Position numbers and translations under genes: made by a program
Notes under the pieces: generated by a model
Seen by the model: only the letters and a program-made list of their open reading frames with translations
What the model was told of the DNA's origin: nothing
The model's database searches: none
Assembly: GCA_933228895.1 (NCBI GenBank)
Contig: OW121847.1
Coordinates: 126,026,350-126,090,349, forward strand
Direction of reading: 5' to 3'
Source: Platycnemis pennipes
Taxonomy: Eukaryota; Arthropoda; Insecta; Odonata; Platycnemididae
Length of the DNA: 64,000 nt
Shown: positions 62,582 to 64,000 of the stretch, one piece after another
Layout of the letters: the number at the start of each line of letters is the position of its first letter
Position numbering within the stretch: the stretch's first letter is position 1

Positions 62582-62760
62582 ATACACCGGTTCCCGTCAG
62601 ATCACCGAAGTTAAGCAAAGTTGGGCCCGGACGGAGATTGAATGGGTAGCCCCCCTCCATACCTCTACCGTGGTGCTCTTATTCCCTATCTGAAAGTGGC
62701 GGGCAGGTTAAATGTGGGTTGGCAAAATGGATCTAAAGAGGTCTAAGTGCCAGGGGGGCT
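62582..62760 (+). mobile_element. 5S rRNA-derived repeat (SINE3-like) or 5S pseudogene
   Basis: 62582-62650 matches the internal part of animal 5S rRNA: ACACCGGTTC.CGTC.GATCACC, then GAAGTTAAGCAA, then TTGGGCCCGG, ending in GAATGGGT where 5S has GGATGGGT. This covers roughly 5S positions 25-90, including the internal promoter region. The 5' quarter is absent, and after GGGTAGC the sequence departs from 5S, so this is not a functional gene. 5S-headed SINEs (SINE3 class) are known in animals. The downstream CCTCTACCGTGGTGCTC may be 5S 3' remnant or element body. The right boundary is uncertain. Confidence 0.7.
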
Positions 62761-62764
62761 CCAG

Positions 62765-63675
62765 AAGGCCCCCGCCCGCCCCTCCAATTTACATTTTACA
62801 TTTTTAGCGTGGCTTGACCCAGATGGTATGGAAATTGTGTCTATAATAGACGTATATAGTGAGAGGGAGATTTTAGATCTCCTGTTGCGTAATTGTTGAA
62901 TTTGACGTGCGCTTCAAATAATGAATCGGTATCGGAATCTTGCCAACATCACTTCTTTAGCTCTACGTCAATAAAGTCATTCCTTATAGTATTTCAGTAC
63001 AACCAATGAAAAATTTGTTAATATACTTGCTGAAACTGGAACTATGTTAACATTTACAGTAATTGTCTTTCCGTGTGACTTTATCGTTTAGTGCAATATT
63101 TTCACTAAAATTAGCCGACCTCTGGAGTTTATAAATTTTTCACCAAAAGGTAAAGTTTATTTTAAATCGTAGATTTTCAAAAGGGGAATGTTATTTAAAT
63201 GACCAATATTGGCTTCCCACTACCTTTGCAAATTAAACTGCAATAAGAGAGAATAAATCTTTCATTAATTAATTTCAAATCATATATCTTTTGGTTAAAA
63301 TGGATTATTTTTCCTAGATACCATTTTCCGATTTCAGGATTTTTGCAAGTGTTTTCATGCTTTCAACGAAAATGCCTTCACTATGAAAGGACAACATATT
63401 CTCTCCTCCTTAATCTCACCACTTGATCAGAATTTAACTTGGTCAAAATAATCGGGGAATCTTACATTCTCCGATAAATTAGAGTCCGGAGTCATTTAGG
63501 AATGGGTCTCACTGAAATATGTACTTTATTCTTGCAGATAACTAAGTAAACTTTAAGTTTTCCGCAAAGGTGAAATCTGGCTGGTGAACGGAAAAATGAT
63601 GGGTACTGGTTGAAAAATGATGGTTTCAATAGCTATGACTAAAACTTTTACGCATACAAATCTACGAAACTGGCC
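62765..63675. other. AT-rich non-coding stretch
   Basis: No gene or repeat recognised. Confidence 0.5.
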
Positions 63676-63684
63676 CATGTATGT

Positions 63685-63960
63685 ATCTAGAGGCATGTAG
63701 CAAAGGGAGGGATGAGAAGAAAGGCCAGAGAGGAACCCTGAAGGAAGGGTCCGGTGAAATTGGGAGAGAAAGAGGATTGGGGTCGGTGCCCGGAGAGGAT
63801 TTCGGTCTGGTTCACGCAGTCAACCCCAGCCGGGGAACACCGGAAAAGGAAAAGATAAGCCCGTCACTCGTCTTTGCTGGGTTAGGATTGGTTAGGCCCG
63901 AAGCGAGACCGGGATTCGGGAGGCTGCAGCCGGTGACCAAGTAGAGGAAAAAAAAATATT
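63685..63960 (+). repeat. GC-rich block ending in A9; possible retroelement 3' end
   Basis: A GA-rich start passes into balanced GC-rich sequence (GGTCGGTGCCCGGAGAGG, CCGGGATTCGGGAGGCTGC). It ends just before a run of nine A at 63949-63957. An 87-codon plus frame ends at a stop at 63942-63944, shortly before the A-run. A short frame end followed by a poly-A run is what a truncated LINE or processed copy would show, but I recognise no reverse-transcriptase or RNase H motif. Confidence 0.25.
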
Positions 63961-64000
63961 CCCATCCACCCTTTGTTTAAGTTCACCCTCCCTCCCCCTC

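Larger units (their letters stand above)
3295..64000 (+). other. Probable very long intron (or intron plus intergenic DNA)
   Basis: After the donor at 3295 I find no block on either strand that combines an AG acceptor, an open frame in the required phase, a GT donor and protein-like composition recognisable as a macroglobulin domain. Introns this long are known in large animal genomes, so the gene may continue past 64000. The gene could also end in small exons I cannot recognise. This is inference from absence. Confidence 0.35.

Noticed and set aside
1..64000. CRISPR array, operon, prophage or other prokaryotic system
   Set aside because: No regularly spaced repeats and no dense gene packing; intron signals and SINEs show animal DNA.

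Overview
The window looks like non-coding DNA from a large animal genome, most likely an arthropod (inference). It is mostly AT-rich, with long gene-poor stretches, many decayed tRNA-derived SINEs, one 5S rRNA-derived repeat and GT-AG splice signals. There is no bacterial-style gene packing and no CRISPR array. I cannot name the species.

Only one protein-coding segment can be supported: an internal exon on the + strand at 3020-3294. It has a pyrimidine-rich acceptor, a GTAAGT donor and a 91-codon open frame. Its protein resembles the N-terminal MG1 domain of the alpha-2-macroglobulin / CD109 / thioester-protein superfamily. No second exon of that gene could be recognised downstream. The most economical reading is that most or all of 3295-64000 is a very long intron, or an intron followed by intergenic DNA.

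The other ~60 kb alternates between two kinds of sequence. One is AT-rich DNA carrying SINEs and hairpins. The other is a series of 0.2-1.3 kb GC-richer islands in which one strand is strongly purine-rich. Their polarity switches: mostly GA on + at 5.2-5.8, 8.3-9.5, 10.4-10.6, 20.9-21.5, 30.6-31.4, 36.8-37.1 and 43.4-45.2 kb; mostly CT on + at 12.9-13.3, 27.4-27.9, 40.2-40.8, 46.5-47.2, 48.0-48.9, 54.0-54.4, 55.8-56.2, 57.4-57.8 and 60.6-61.1 kb. These islands create nearly all the longer open frames, often on both strands at once, so I treat those frames as composition artefacts.

Repeats: at least four tRNA-headed SINE groups. Group A is at 12.1-12.4 (-), 23.6-23.8 (+) and 49.0-49.5 kb (+). 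Group B is at 39.65-39.9 (-) and 55.0-55.2 kb (-). Group C is at 9.9 (-) and 15.4-15.6 kb (-). A singleton lies at 1.47-1.66 kb (+). A 5S rRNA-like segment lies at 62.58 kb. Other structures are a 98-bp element with perfect 18-bp inverted ends (4652-4749), a foldback complex at 31.7-32.7 kb, several perfect hairpins, a GTGCGTCTTATA motif array at 1.8-2.1 kb, and a pair of CRE palindromes plus an E-box palindrome at 34.8-35.3 kb that could be an enhancer. I found no convincing new biological system.
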